64,000 bases of DNA from Steinernema hermaphroditum (Eukaryota; Nematoda; Chromadorea; Rhabditida; Steinernematidae), in contig CM059622.1 of the NCBI GenBank assembly GCA_030435675.1, forward strand, positions 15,004,001 through 15,068,000, given 5' to 3'. The notes beneath the pieces were generated by a model, which worked only from the letters and a program-made list of their open reading frames with translations, was not told the DNA's origin and made no database searches. The position numbers and the translations under genes were made by a program. Shown in pieces: positions 1 through 11,650 of the stretch (position 1 is its first letter; every line of letters begins with the position of its first letter).

Positions 1-310
1 TTTCCACCGCTTCCACTCGCGCGCAGTTAAGGGAATGAGAATCAAGGCACAGTGCAACGTTTCTGTCTAGACTAGCTATTCTTTGAGAAGATCAGACTGG
101 AAACTGTGTCTAGCTTCTAGGCAGATTAGAGAGTTAGTCGGACGAGAACACGTGAGCGGTATAGGCACTAAATACATCGAGCCGTTGTTACGGCGTTCCT
201 GATAATAAATATCCGAACTCAATGATCCCATATTTATCTGCGTAACAACATCAACAAGAAAATCAACAAGAAAATCGACAACGATAACAGATATAATCAA
301 AAGACACAGT

Positions 311-715
311 TCACGAATATTCAATGCACTTGTACTTGCACTTCATGCAGGTGTAGAAAACGGTTTGCCCTTCATCGGCTGAGCGGGTTTGACGTGTTGT
401 GTAGGTGGCGAATCCGTGGCTGCACTTGGGACAAACGTGCTCGACTTCGGTTCCTTCGGAATCTCCCGGTCCGGTTTCGAGCGTTTCGGCGACGGTTCTC
501 TCGTAGACGCGCTCTTCTGCGCTGATTACTTTGTCGTTGATGGCTAAATCTGGTCATGTAAGCACGTATTGGTATGGTGAAGGCTCACGTTTGACTTGAA
601 AATCCATGAGACACACGTTGCACTTCAGTGTGCATGGCGCACGGCGGGCAACGGGGAGGATGGCTCCACACACGGCACAGAAGCCGTCATTGGGTTTGAA
701 AATGCCGTTTTCCAT
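311..715 (-). CDS. rpoa-12: RNA polymerase I subunit RPA12 homologue
   Basis: Small zinc-ribbon subunit of RNA polymerase I, which supports transcript cleavage during rRNA synthesis in the nucleolus. Two exons (about 715-589 and 549-311) are joined by a roughly 39-nt intron and give 121 residues, close to human (126) and yeast (125) RPA12. The N-terminal ribbon has two CxxC pairs (FCAVCG and LKCNVC). The C-terminal TFIIS-like ribbon reads CPKC, then the diagnostic acidic loop RSADEGQTVFYTCMKCK. The ATG lies 9 nt after a TTTTCAG acceptor, so I take it as the start. It is downstream of sec-6 on the same strand, about 200 bp away, which would fit co-transcription. A longer open frame overlapping its 3' end is a shadow. 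Confidence 0.93.
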
Positions 716-916
716 GCTGTGGCTCTGAAAAGGAATCTCAAATTATCAAAATCACTCTTTCAAGTGGCCTCCAAGTGCTGAAAGCAACAACCCAAAGTGT
801 TAGATACAACTCGGTCACAGAACCGGTGCTACTCAAGGCGACAGAAATAAATGGGCAAGGCACTATTTACATTCAAGCATTAGTAAAACAATTCACAATA
901 AATAAATTAAGCTTCT

Positions 917-3900
917 TTATTCCACCGCGGTGGCAGCTCTTGTCGTCATAGCCAGAGTGGCGAACATGTTCTGCATCGTTTCCTCTAGTAGAGGTATCGC
1001 CCGTTTTCCGTCCTGCTTACACATCTGGAACAACCTAACCATGCTGCGGTCTCCTCGTGGATGGAATTTCATGTGGCCGAGCACCTCCTCTGCCAGCAGT
1101 CTGAAAAAGAAAACTTGTAAAAGAGATCCAGAAGTTGAGCGTGATACCTGGCCTCTTGGCGACCAATGTCCTCTCTCGACTGCACCAGAGACGCGAGGAG
1201 GTCCACGTGGATGTCGGGATACTTTCGTACAAAGGAGGCTACTTCGAGCTGCAGCAAACTCTTGTCCGTTAGGTCGATGATTTCGGCAATGTCTTCCAGG
1301 ACTTGTGTCAGTTTGTCTAGCTGAAAAGAGACTAAGAAATTAAGAAGAACTAGTGTAGACAACAACGCACCTCAGTATCGGCTCTTTTCTGGAGATCTTG
1401 CATTAGTTGATCGATTTCTTGGGCGTCCTGTTTTAATCGGTTTGCAGCCTTGGCACGTTCGTCGTAATTCTGATAGATTAGCCGCCTCGCATCGATGGCG
1501 ATAAGGTACTCTCCCACAACCTTGTACTGCATATCCATGAGCAGGAGAGATCTGACTTGAGGCCGGAGGTGTTGGTGATCTTCGTAGTAATCCTTGACGG
1601 TCAGCACAATTGTGCCGATGCTCTCTCGGCTATCAAGCCAGGACTTGGACATGAGTGATGAAAGGTGGCCAGCGACGTCAGAGTACACCTCTTCTAGGAG
1701 CGCATTCACACTGAAAAGAACGCAGTTTACACACAGCTCTCGTTGATCGTGATGACATACGCCGATTGGAGCCCGACGTTCCAGCGCTTCTTCAAATCGT
1801 CGATCTTGCTGATGAGCTCTTCACGCTGCACGCCGAAAATGGAACTCATGGAGCGGGCGGAGGTAGTGGCGACAGGCGATGACGGCGGCTGGGTGTCTAT
1901 GGGCGAGGAGACATGGCCCGGGTCGGTCTCCATTGTTAGTCGTATATGCTTCTTTAATTTGTCGGTCTGATCGATGCAGACGTGGAGGTTATTGGCTACC
2001 GCGATCTGAAGAACAAGTGGAATTAACATCAGCTATATGATGACCAGTATACCATCGTGTGGGTAAAGGCCGTGAAATTGGACCGGTTCTCGAAGTGCTT
2101 ATTCCTGTAGGCTTGTGCAGCGTCTAAAAACAAAAAGTATTTCGTACTTTCGTGAATTTTGTATATGACTCACCTCTGTACTTGTTAGCAAAAGCAAGGA
2201 ACTCGTCTACACATGCGTCCACAACGCCTGGAATAATGTCTTGCGATATCTCTTTCGTGACTTGGACCTAAACCATTAGTTCAATAACCATAGATGATAC
2301 AGCAATAAAACTACCGTGTCATCAATCATGCCAAAAAGAATGTTTGGCAACTGCGTGTAGAGATAGCCGCCTTCGCCTTCGGGTCTCACGTCCTTGTACC
2401 AGTCCTAAAGAGTCTGATCAGTATGAATAAAACGTTTCCGCTCCTTACGTCCTTCTCCTGCACCAACGTTTTCTCCAGCCACTCGCGGATATCGCGGTGC
2501 GTGATTTCCACGAACCGCTCGCACAGCTGGTTCATGGTGGACCGCGGGAGGAGAGGATGGTCCTGGAGTAGCGCCGCCGTATTAATCTCTAGGCGTGGAT
2601 TCCCAAGCATCTGATCGGAGCTAAATGGACAGAAATACAAACGGTTCGAGCAAATTCAGCTAACCCATAATTCTGCACCCAATTGAGCAACTGCACCAGC
2701 TCGTTCTTCTCCAGCTTATCTTGAGCGATTTCTCTCAGCTGTGTTGATCATTATGACATGATGGGATCGGAGAAACATACCTTTCGAGATACGCAATTAT
2801 GGTACATTTGAACGAAGCGCTCGTAGATTTGATAGTGTGGAGGGAAGCAGTTGACCACCGCCAGTTTTGCCACCTTCAGGTCTTCGACGATCACACGTCG
2901 ACAGACTTCCAGGTACCTGAAAAGATAGCGTAACTGCCTGGCCTCCACACGGACAAATTTCTGTTTTACTTAACCGTGTCGTACTTAAAGTTAACTTAAG
3001 AAATTAAAGTTGGCTAATCCATAATCTTTTGCAAGATAAAACCACACATACCTCGCCAACCAGGACTTGTTGATAGTCCTATCTTCAAGCTGGTTGCCCT
3101 CCACCCGGTGCTGGACATTTCGCTCCAGCACGTTGAAGCACTCCTTCTTCCATTCTCTCGGGCGACCTGGAGGCATGAAGTCGCCTGTTGACGCGCGGTG
3201 CTCTACGTAGTACTTGTCGATTCTACAACAACGTCATAATCAATCAATTTCTTCAAACGGCTTTAATACCTCTCTTCGCGCTCGATAATCCGCAGCGCGG
3301 TGACCAGCTGCGTCTGTCCGGCATCCTGCCCTCTCACAGCTTCAAGCGATCTGGACAGTATGTACCAGATCTGCTTGCCAAGATCAGCAACCAGCTTTTC
3401 AACATCGACGAAGTAGTTCTTGAGCAACTAAACAGAAGAGGTCAAGAGTCACAGTCACAGTTCTTGGCAGAATTACATTCTTATCAAATTCTTTGCGCTC
3501 TGATGGCAGCTTGTGCACCTCTAGCATGAGGTCATCCCGGGCCTGCTCGAGTTCCATAATACTGCAATTAGAAATGTTAAATGTCGGAAGACAGCGATGA
3601 TAAGCTCACTGTTTGTGTGCAAACAAGAGCTTTCCCTCCATTATGTACTCGTGGGTCTTCTCGATCGTTTCGTGAATGTTGAATATGTGCTTCAAATTGA
3701 CCATGGCGGCAGCGTACTGGCGGTGAACGGTGTATGCTTCGCTCAGCTTTCTCATCTTGGCCTTCATTTCTGGAATCGGGCGGAGCTTTTCGAAGATTTC
3801 TTCCATCCTGGAAGAAATGATTGTCATTTTGTATATTGTAAAGATGAAATCTATTCAGGCCAACTGACAGCGTCGAGGCATCCATGTCCCCACAACTTAC

Positions 3901-4139
3901 TCCGTTTCCACAACCGCGATGTCCTCTCTGGCCGAACGCAGATGGGAAATCGCCGTGCGAATCCCCTCCAACTGCGAATGAACTCCTGTTCGAAGCATCG
4001 CCTCAACGGCGGCCTTCTTTCGCTCCGCCTTCTTTTTCAGGGCGTCCAGCTTCTCCAGCTGGTCGGGCCGTTGAAACATGGCGGCCACCTGGGCCAGCGC
4101 GGCGGCCTGGGCCTCGCGCTCGACCTGCTCCGGATCCAT
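917..4139 (-). CDS. sec-6: Exocyst complex subunit Sec6 (EXOC3)
   Basis: Subunit of the exocyst, the octameric tether that docks secretory vesicles at the plasma membrane. About a dozen short exons separated by 45-60-nt introns. Conserved blocks: N-terminal FQRPDQLEKLDALKKKAERK (after about residue 20), the mid-protein PPGRPREWKKECFNVLER block near 3,120-3,180, a CFPPHYQIYERF block near 2,830, and the C-terminal SLLQLEVASFVRKYPDI block near 1,230-1,290. The last exon ends in a Gln/Thr-rich helix and TAA at 917-919. The ATG at 4139 follows a CCCTTTCAG acceptor by 5 nt, so an upstream in-frame ATG (4193) is probably not used. Several plus-strand open frames inside it are shadows. Confidence 0.93.
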
Positions 4140-5104
4140 GGGGACTGAAAGGGATGATTTAGATGATAAACTGGAAGACCTAATGGAGAGCATGAAATAA
4201 TCACGAGAAAGTCAAAGAAGAAGTCGACAGTCTTGTCGCAAATGAAAGAGAGGGAATTTGCACAAACAACTTGTAGAAATTGCTGATGGTCGCAGGTCTC
4301 AAATGGTAGCCAAATGTTATTTAATAACGAACACGATTTGCGGCATAAAATGACTCAGTTGGTTTCGACAATTTTTGCAATAGAAACGCATTCCTGTCTG
4401 TGCCTAAATCAAAACGGCAAGACAGACAGTAAAAATAGACAGAATTCGCAAAAACGACCGGTTTATCGAAAATGCTCTCGACCACAATCAAAACGGCAAA
4501 ACAGTCAGACAGCGAAAATAGGCAGAATTCGCAAAAACGACCGGTCTATCGAAAATGCGCTCGGCCACAATTAAAACGACAGGACAGACAGACAGCAAAA
4601 AAAAAACAGAATTTGCAAAAGCGACCGGTCCATCGAAAATGCGCTCGGCCACACACGCCGAAATTCGGAGACCGCGAACGGTCGAAATTGACAAACGGAT
4701 GGACGGACGCGCGAGGTGATTTTAGGACGGTGAATTTCGCAATATCTTTGAATTTTAACAGTTACAGTAGAACACTGCTCAAAAATCGCCGTATGTTCGC
4801 TCCTTTTGGTTGTTTAAATTGGTACGATTTACTGATCGTGAAGGTTAAGGTGTAGGTTCCTTTTGGTGTCACGTAGCTAAGTTCGTCCTGTGGAACTGTT
4901 AGACACTGTACGATTAACTGGTACATATACCATTGCAAAGTTAGTTAGATACCATGGGGAACTGGTTGGCTTGAAAAACGCCATTCAGCTTTGTTTTGAC
5001 GCGTTTTTTTTCTTCTATTGTGATATCCTCAGCGTGCCCATACCTGTTGCATCGCGTATTTTCTGCATAATTGACCGCTAAATAACTTACTTCTTTCAAG
5101 GTTT
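4140..5104. other. Intergenic region between divergent sec-6 and LYRM1
   Basis: This interval separates two divergent genes and should hold both promoters. I see no convincing TATA box. Apart from the tandem repeat at 4408-4660 I recognise nothing coding; open frames here run through the repeat. Confidence 0.5.
4408..4660 (+). repeat. Diverged tandem repeat, period about 80 bp, roughly three copies
   Basis: The core GCAAAAACGACCGGT followed by YATCGAAAATGC recurs near 4448, 4530 and 4614. Each copy is followed by a CTCGACCAC/CTCGGCCAC block and an ACAGACAGACAG-like tract. Copies differ by point changes. The open frames spanning it follow from the repeat and show no protein character. Confidence 0.75.
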
Positions 5105-5524
5105 ATGTTGTCACCGAGAGCTCGCGTTCTGAAACTTTATCGCGACCTTATCAAACTCAGCAAGACTTGGACTTCCGTGAAGCCCGAACACACAGTAGAG
5201 GAACGTGCCTATATCAGGAAAGAAACCCGGTCGCACTTTCGCGACAATCAGAACGTAATTTCCAGTGGCTTTTCAGTTTATTAACTGTGCCAAAATTCAG
5301 GTAACCGATCCAGCTAAGATCAACGAGCTGGTGAAGGAAGGCGAATACCGGATTGCGCAGGCTCATCACTACCGCATCCCCTATGATAAGCCCAGTTATC
5401 TCCCTCCGCAAACAACTTTTGGTATCTTTCATGTCCTGGTTCATCTTCTGATTGTTGTCCTTTAGACGTCCACGTCAAAAACAAGTCCTACAAGTTCCGC
5501 ATGCCCAAGAAGCCCATTGCTTGA
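5105..5524 (+). CDS. LYRM1: LYR motif-containing protein, LYRM1-like
   Basis: Member of the small mitochondrial LYR/complex1_LYR family, whose members act as adaptors for Fe-S and respiratory-complex assembly with acyl carrier protein. Three exons (5105-5254, 5301-5421, 5466-5524) with 44-46-nt introns give 109 residues. The LYR tripeptide sits near residue 11 (KLYRDLIKL) and the later conserved Arg/Phe region reads RSHFRDNQN. The C-terminal part HHYRIPYDKPSYLPP matches LYRM1 rather than other LYR proteins. The gene ends at TGA 5522-5524, within a few tens of bases of the next same-strand gene, so the two are likely one operon. The exact client is not known. Confidence 0.85.
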
Positions 5525-5545
5525 GCTGGCTTCGTTGCCGCCGCC

Positions 5546-7001
5546 CGTTCTTGTCTTCGTTAGACGTTACTTCGCCGGAGCCGTAATTTCCAGTCAGCAT
5601 TACAAGGATTTTGCCAAGTTGTGCGTCGCGGAACCCGCGCAAGCCGGTGGGATCTTCTCCTCTCCTCTGCGGCAGCGATTCCCTCTGCGATGTTCCTATG
5701 AGCGAAAAGTGTTGAAGAAGCTAGTAGCAATGCTTGAAGAGTTGGGTGTGGACATACCGGATGAGATCTTCGAAGCTATTGGAGACTGCATGATGGATCT
5801 AGCGTCGACAAGCCATAGAGTGTACTTTGGGAATTCGGATGATTTTGTAGTTATTCGCGAGAGCAACGAGCAGCTGTCGCAGGGAACTACAGGATTGTCA
5901 TGTTGGCAGGTGAGTTCGGTGACTAGATGAACAGATGTCTGTTGCCTGTAAGGTGACTGGATGGAATAGTCTTTTGGTGTCTACAGAGACTCCTGCAATG
6001 TGTATAGAGGTTTATACTCCCAAGACCGGTGTGGATCCAAACGTCTTAGGAAAGACGGTCCGTGGCGTAGGCCTTGAATGGTTTGGTCTGATGACTAGTT
6101 TCTGATAGACAAGAGATGTTTATTGGTCTCAAATCATGAACAGTCAGTCTTTCAAATAGTGGTCAATCTCAGACTAGAGACGTCTAACGTCTGCTTCCAT
6201 TTTGCCTCAATTCTGCATTGAGCGGCTAGACGACCCTCAAAATTAGCCTGTAACCCTCACTTGTTTCAGGCTTCTTGTCACCTTGCTGATCTGCTCTCCA
6301 TGCTGGATCTGTCGGGCAAGTCCGTAATCGAACTAGGAGCTGGCTGCGGACTAACAGGAATTGCGACTGGCTCGTTGCAAACTGCGAAACAGGTCATGTT
6401 GACCGACTTTGACGCCAACGTTCTTGTACAGCTGAGACACAACGTTGAGCTGAATTCAAGCAGTGAGGTATTTTGAGTCATCCATATGAGCGCTAAACGA
6501 GTCAGCTTCAGATGATGAAGAGTCCAGTTTCAGTTGGATCCATTGACTTCTTGAACTTTTCTCCGGAAGATATGCCTTTCGCTCCTGATCTTATCCTTGG
6601 CGCCGGTGGGTATTGTGCATATCTTATTTGTTGATAGTGTTTGCTCGTAGATATCGTCTATGACGGATCCATTCTTCACGGATTGTCGAAGACGATCTAC
6701 TCTCTTCTTTCCATGAAAGAGGGAAGTGTCGCCATCATCGCGAGCACGCTACGGAATCCGGAAACTTTGGCAGCTTTCGATAATGCGCTGGGTAACGTAA
6801 TCATTGATGCCTACTTTGTTTAAATGCTGTCTTTCAGAAAAGAACGGCTTGATGGTGGCGGAATCAGCTCGAATCGACAACGATCGCATCGTTTTCGACG
6901 AAGAATGTTCAATAGCTCTGCCGCAGTTGTTTCCCTTCAGTGCCTCTGTAGAGTGTCCCACTATTGCTTATTTGATTGTTAGGAAAAGTTCTACCGAATA
7001 A
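5546..7001 (+). CDS. EEF2KMT: eEF2-lysine methyltransferase (EEF2KMT/FAM86-like)
   Basis: Class I SAM-dependent methyltransferase of the family that methylates a lysine on elongation factor 2. Exons run roughly 5546-5908, 6270-6470, 6515-6604, 6651-6791 and 6838-7001. Family blocks: YKDFAKLC near the N-terminus, SQGTTGLSCWQ before the first intron, then SAM motif I ELGAGCGLTGIATGS, LTDFDANVLVQLRHN, LILGADIVYDGSI and the late LRNPETLAAF block. Stop TAA is at 6999-7001. The start is unresolved: the conserved frame is open from 5517 but I find no in-frame ATG before about 5730. A likely trans-splice acceptor (CTTCGTTAG) is near 5550. The given start is therefore only the beginning of recognisable coding sequence. 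Confidence 0.82.
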
Positions 7002-7118
7002 ATTATATTTTGTTGATCGGCATTGGGATTCTGATGTCAGGACTGAGACTATACAACACTGGAGGCGATGCATTAGTTTATTTCATGCATTCAGAGGTGA
7101 ACGAAGTTGGAGTGACAT

Positions 7119-7566
7119 TTAGATCTTCAGTCCGCCAAGAAGGCCGTTGAGTGCATCGAGTCCTCCGCTTCCAAGGTTGGCGCCGGCAGCCACTAAAGAG
7201 AGATGTTAGCTAGGAATCTCTGGAGGATGAGATCTTACATGGGCCAAGAATAGCGCCGATGAGTTGAAGAAGGAATCCGACGACAGTCAAGAGGTTACCG
7301 AGGACAGATCCGAGGCCTCCGAGGGTGGAGTTGAGGCCGGAGTTGGCGCCACCCAGGCCGAGTTCATTCAGAAGATTGTTGAGGAGGTTGTTGTCGTTGG
7401 AGGAAGATGAAGAAGAGGAGCTGCCACTTCCAGAGGAGGCCGAAGGAAGGCCTCCGATGACTCCGCCAAGAGAAGATACACCCGGGATCTGGACCGGAAG
7501 GGAGCTGTCGGCGTGGAGTAGGGCGAAAGAGGAAAGGAGGACGAAGAATGCGAGTTTTCCGTTCAT
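7119..7566 (-). CDS. Small secreted Ser/Leu/Gly-rich protein, copy A
   Basis: Two exons (7566-7239 and 7192-7119) with a 46-nt intron encode 133 residues. The signal peptide is MNGKLAFFVLLSSFALLHADS. Next come a short Pro/Val segment, a Ser-rich linker, an amphipathic NDNNLLNNLLNELGLGG region, a Gly/Leu stretch, one strongly hydrophobic segment (TVVGFLLQLIGAILG) and a Gly-rich tail ending GGLKI. There are no cysteines outside the signal region, so it is not a typical disulfide-stabilised peptide. The family is not one I can name. It is divergently paired with copy B across a 379-bp spacer. A secreted hydrophobic structural or membrane-active role is speculation. Confidence 0.85.
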
Positions 7567-7945
7567 CTTGATGGGAGAGGAGGACCGATTGGGAGTGATT
7601 GGACTGTGCCCACAGCTGACTTTTATGCGTGGTCCACCTCGTTCACACAATGATGTTTTATGAATTCAATGTGCTGTTTTGTTAATATTCTGCTCTTTCT
7701 GATCTGAATTCATTGGATCAAACTCTAGGACATCAACATAGAAATTGAGATTACGGCATCAAACTCTTGAGGGCAGAATGTACTTGTTGTATAACTCAGA
7801 ACGAACATTGTGATTGACTACATCAAACAGGATTAACAGAGGACATCCACGTAAACAGATCGGCCCTCGACGTGAAAATGCTGTATAAAAGGACTGACGA
7901 TGGACTGGTCAAATCACTTCAAATCGGTCTTCCTCTCCCATCAAG
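7567..7945. promoter_or_regulatory. Bidirectional promoter spacer between copies A and B
   Basis: Spacer between two divergent family members. TATAAAAGG lies at 7884-7892, about 60 bp before the copy B ATG. On the minus strand a weaker CATAAAAG lies near 7617-7624 before copy A. Nearly the whole spacer recurs at 50,331-50,697 and, rearranged, at 53,056-53,430. Shared blocks include GACATCCACGTAAACAGATC and GTACTTGTTGTATAA. Confidence 0.7.
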
Positions 7946-8381
7946 ATGAACGGAAAGCTCGCCTTCTTCGTCCTCCTCTCCACCGCCGCCCTTCTCCATG
8001 CCGACAGCTCCGCTCCTTCCCTTCCTTCGCTTGGCGGAGTCATTGGAGGCATTCCATCGGCATCCTCTGGAAGTGGCAGCTCCTCTTCTTCCTCTTCCTC
8101 CAACGACAACAACCTCCTCAACAATCTTCTGAATGAACTCGGCCTGGGTGGCGCCAACTCCGGCCTCAACTCCACCCTCGGAGGCCTTGGATCTGTCCTC
8201 GGCAACCTCCTCACCGTCGTTGGATTCCTTCTTCAGCTCGTCGGCGCTCTTCTTGCCCCATGTAAGATCTCAATCCCCACAGATTCCTTCATAACATCTC
8301 TCTTTAGTGGCCACCGGCGCCAACCTCGGAAGCGGCGGACTCGATGCCCTGAACAATATTCTCAGTGGACTGAAGATCTAA
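7946..8381 (+). CDS. Small secreted Ser/Leu/Gly-rich protein, copy B
   Basis: Two exons (7946-8261 and 8308-8381) with a 46-nt intron encode 129 residues. Same architecture as copy A: signal peptide MNGKLAFFVLLSTAALLHADS, Ser-rich linker (an eight-Ser run), NDNNLLNNLLNELGLGG, the hydrophobic LTVVGFLLQLVGALLAP segment and a tail ending LSGLKI. The splice site falls inside a codon after the hydrophobic segment, as in all copies. TATA box 60 bp upstream. Uncharacterised nematode-type secreted family; function unknown. Confidence 0.87.
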
Positions 8382-8705
8382 GCGGTTTTTCTGCTGATAT
8401 TTCGCAGAACAAAATGAGATGAGTAAATTTCATTAAACGAATTACTTACACTATGGACTACGTTATGTTATGATCACCATCGCCATTTTGAGCACCCACG
8501 ACGCACCTAAAAATCAGGTTTCCCGAAGTTTCCCTAGTCGAAAATATGTCCAAAGCCCTATTATTTATGTTACTGCACGTGGACAAAAACAACGCCTGAA
8601 ATAAAAAAACGGTAGTTCTCGGCAACTGAACGCATCTCAGATCACCCAACTCTCTGAGCATTGGTCTCATTCCACTACTTCTTTTCAGATCACATTCGGT
8701 TTTAT

Positions 8706-9614
8706 TCATTGTTTAACACCCGGGGAATATCTAAGCAGTGAATTTTTCACAAGACTATCAAGGGTTGCTATTGACTTCATTCTGGAAGCTGGTAGTTCCT
8801 CTTTCATTAATTTGTCCTGATCTGTCGAATTCAGAAAGTCGCCGATTTCTTGTATCCTACAGGCTTCTGGAAGTTTGACCATTTGGGGAACCGTCACCAA
8901 ACCGCGGGACTTGAGGAAACCTTCGATGTCTTCTCGGCCGATTTTGAAATCTTTATGGGAAAGCAGTTTCTGTAAAAAGGCACATTCCAGAGATCTTTCA
9001 AAAGGATCCATAGTGTAGACAGTCTTCAGCCACTGTTCTATAAGGAACGTTCTTCTGTCGTCAGCTTCCATCTTCCGATAAAAGAGGACGGCTACCGTAT
9101 CCCAGCGCTTCTCCATGGCATACTTGAACATTCTTTTGCTCGTAAAGAAGGCGTTTGGACGACCATTGTTCGCGAGTTCGGCGAAGTACCGGAAAAAGAA
9201 GCAGTTATGATGGAGAAGGTCGTCTTGGCCGAAGCCTTGGCACTTCTCCCAGAGGTGCTTGAGCCTGTCGACAAGACCAAAAGCGCAGCAGAGTTGAAAG
9301 GCTTCACCGGGCTCTAAGCGCAATTCTGCTTGTTCCATGGTTCTGTCGAAATCGATCGATCCATGACTCGCGAAACGAAAGCATTCCTCTGAGATGGAGG
9401 GCCGGAGATCTTCATATCTGGAGCGAAATGCAAGCAGAGATCTTGTTTTTCGCAGAAAGACTTTAACGGTAGACGGCAGAGGGGTGAGATCGGCGAAGGG
9501 GTGATTCAGGACGAGGTACTTGGCGCAGCTGTCGAGAAGAGAGTGAGCGTTAGCGGGGATTTTCGTGGCTGAAGACGAGGACTCTTTTAAAGAATCCATC
9601 TCATCTGAAAACAA
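8706..9614 (-). CDS. Uncharacterised intronless helical protein
   Basis: A single uninterrupted frame of up to 302 residues, unusual here because neighbours have many introns. There is no signal peptide or membrane segment. It looks all-helical, with many Phe, Leu and Arg residues and blocks such as GEAFQLCCAFGLVDRLKHLW and YAMEKRWDTVAVLFYR that recall ankyrin-like or TPR-like helical pairs, although I cannot assign a repeat family. A TTTGTTTTCAG acceptor precedes the second in-frame ATG (9599), so translation probably starts there. It could be a nematode-specific gene or an old retrocopy. Confidence 0.6.
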   Translation of the reverse strand: MFSDEMDSLKESSSSATKIPANAHSLLDSCAKYLVLNHPFADLTPLPSTVKVFLRKTRSLLAFRSRYEDLRPSISEECFRFASHGSIDFDRTMEQAELRLEPGEAFQLCCAFGLVDRLKHLWEKCQGFGQDDLLHHNCFFFRYFAELANNGRPNAFFTSKRMFKYAMEKRWDTVAVLFYRKMEADDRRTFLIEQWLKTVYTMDPFERSLECAFLQKLLSHKDFKIGREDIEGFLKSRGLVTVPQMVKLPEACRIQEIGDFLNSTDQDKLMKEELPASRMKSIATLDSLVKNSLLRYSPGVKQ

Positions 9615-9854
9615 AGGTCACTTGTTTATAAACACGTGAAGTACTCGATGTGCAAACGTAAGACAAACGCCCGGTCTTCAGAGTACCTTTATGATGAATC
9701 TTATGCAGTGTCCATGCAAAAATGCCAACTCTCTTTAGTTAGGTCAAATATTGTACGTCAGACCAGTGCAACAGACAAAGAGACATTGTATCAGGGTTTC
9801 TGGACGTGCGGGAAAGTGTAGAAAGTATATGAAAGTGGGTCAATTTGAATTGTA

Positions 9855-9965
9855 GAGTCTACTCGTCCGGACTCGTTTCCAAATTTCTATCGAGTCCGAG
9901 TCCGAGTCTCGAGTCTCGAGTCTCGAGTTCGGACCAACGAGTCCGGACTCGTTTTCGGACTCGTT
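9855..9965. repeat. GAGTC-rich low-complexity tract
   Basis: Repeated CGAGTC, CGAGTCTCGAGT and CGGACTCGTT units, on both strands, cover about 110 bp. Overlapping open frames on both strands arise from this repeat. Confidence 0.75.
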
Positions 9966-11495
9966 CCGATCTCTGTTGTAGACCAACTAGTAGACCGAGG
10001 GAGCGTCCAGATTTCTCTAGAACATAGGAAAACAGAATGCAATATTCCATAACACAAGACGTCGAATCGCATCTGTAGGTATCGAAAGGAACTGAGAACC
10101 CCCTGAGAACGAGTACATCGGGATATGAGAGACTTAGACTATTGAAATGAAACGATGAAACATGAAACAAGTATTGAAAATCTTGTAAATTACTTAAAAA
10201 ATGGTCGGAAACGATCGGCCAGAGTAATAGGAGGGTTATCATGTGGCTCCGATCACAAGCGATCAAAGAGGGAGGCGCAATTGAAACGAGGTCACATCCG
10301 ATGGTGTAATGCAGAAACTGCAAGCGGGCATCCTATTTTTCCGCGTGTAAGCGTGCAACGTGAGCGATCACATGAGCAGTGTCTTCACATGGCGTTCATG
10401 CGGCTGACGGGAACATGTTCTCAGAGCTCTAAGAGCGGAAGATCACGCGTGCGCTGTCGTTTAAAGGTTGCACGTGATAGAGGAAGGAGAAGCAAAAGTG
10501 AAGGTACATATTTCTTAGGCGCTCTCGACCCCTCCAAAGCTCTCCTATAGTTAGAAGCTGAGAGATTCAGTTCAAACCACGGTAGATGAAAACGTGACGA
10601 AATATTGAGCAATTGAGTGATTGATCTTTTCCCACTAATCGCTCTGAAAACAAAGGAAAACAGGTGTCTGGCGTTTTCGATGGATCTATACTTTGCACCC
10701 GAAGAACTCGACGTCGATGGAGAAAACAATGCCCACGAATTACAGTCACAAGGTACTGGAAAGACTTCTGCTAGTTCGCTGATTTTGGTGGAGGCCACGT
10801 CTCTTATGGGGTTTAATAAATGATAAAACAAACTTTCTGGCCCAGTTCATCGGAACATCTTTCTGAAACTCCTACAAACATAGCAGATATACACGTTTAG
10901 ACAAGCGCTGTTTTCGGAAGAACCGAAATTTGTAGTCAGACCCATAAATTTAGCAGCGGATCCGGAGCAAACGACAACAAGGATGACAGGTTTTGGCATC
11001 CGTTTATCATGGTTAACATGATCACCCCTAAGATACTGGATACAAGAGGTTATAGAAATCGGAATTCTCCATCGGATGAGTTGTCGCGTGCCTCTAGAAG
11101 ATTACTAAATGTCCGTTTTAGAGCCCACTTTTGACCTGAACTCGACCTGGACATGTCGATCTAAGAGTGGCAAGGTAACGTTTTTCAAGGAGAGTGAAAA
11201 TGGGCAAAACTGAGGCCAAACCGTCACCTTCGACGGTCAAAGTACTGTATCTTACTTGCTGAATAATTGTTTGGCTTTTATACAATCTCGATGTTTTCTA
11301 TTTTACACAGAAGGTTATTTACACAGAGGCCGGAAGTCCCAAATACTGTTTTTGTCACAGAAGGACTTCTAAATTACAAATTCTGTTTTCAGTGTTCTGT
11401 TCTGCAAAACATCGCTCTAACGTAAGATGAAATGAGTGATATGAACGCGGTCGATCACGTTCTGATTTAGGTAGAATAACCACAACACAATATAT

Positions 11496-11650
11496 TGGGT
11501 TGGTGCATTGAAAGTTAGCCACTTGGTGAACATCCTTTATTTTCGGACATAATTGATTGGCGCTTTCTTGAGTATAGTGAACTCTCACCCCACAATATGA
11601 TTCACCGCATCTCTTGATGTTCGAGGAAAATATGCAAAACCGGTCAAACA
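11496..11650 (+). mobile_element. Mariner 5'-end relic
   Basis: Starts TTGGGTTGGTGCATTGAAAG after a TA dinucleotide and continues with the same subterminal sequence as the element at 46,360 (CATCCTTTATTTT, ATTGATTGG, CTCTTGATGTT). The 3' half and transposase are missing. Confidence 0.6.

Noticed and set aside
76..324. 82-codon minus-strand frame at the window start
   Set aside because: Overlaps the stop of the RPA12 gene in another frame and has no recognisable feature.
3188..4162. Plus-strand open frames within sec-6
   Set aside because: They overlap conserved minus-strand Sec6 exons and lack any own motif or splice signal.
9859..10323. 154-codon minus-strand frame starting in the GAGTC repeat
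   Set aside because: Its C-terminal part is pure repeat translation and the rest has no family resemblance or splice context.
10421..10831. Overlapping open frames on both strands near 10.6 kb
   Set aside because: No signal peptide, domain or consistent codon pattern; opposite-strand frames are equally long.
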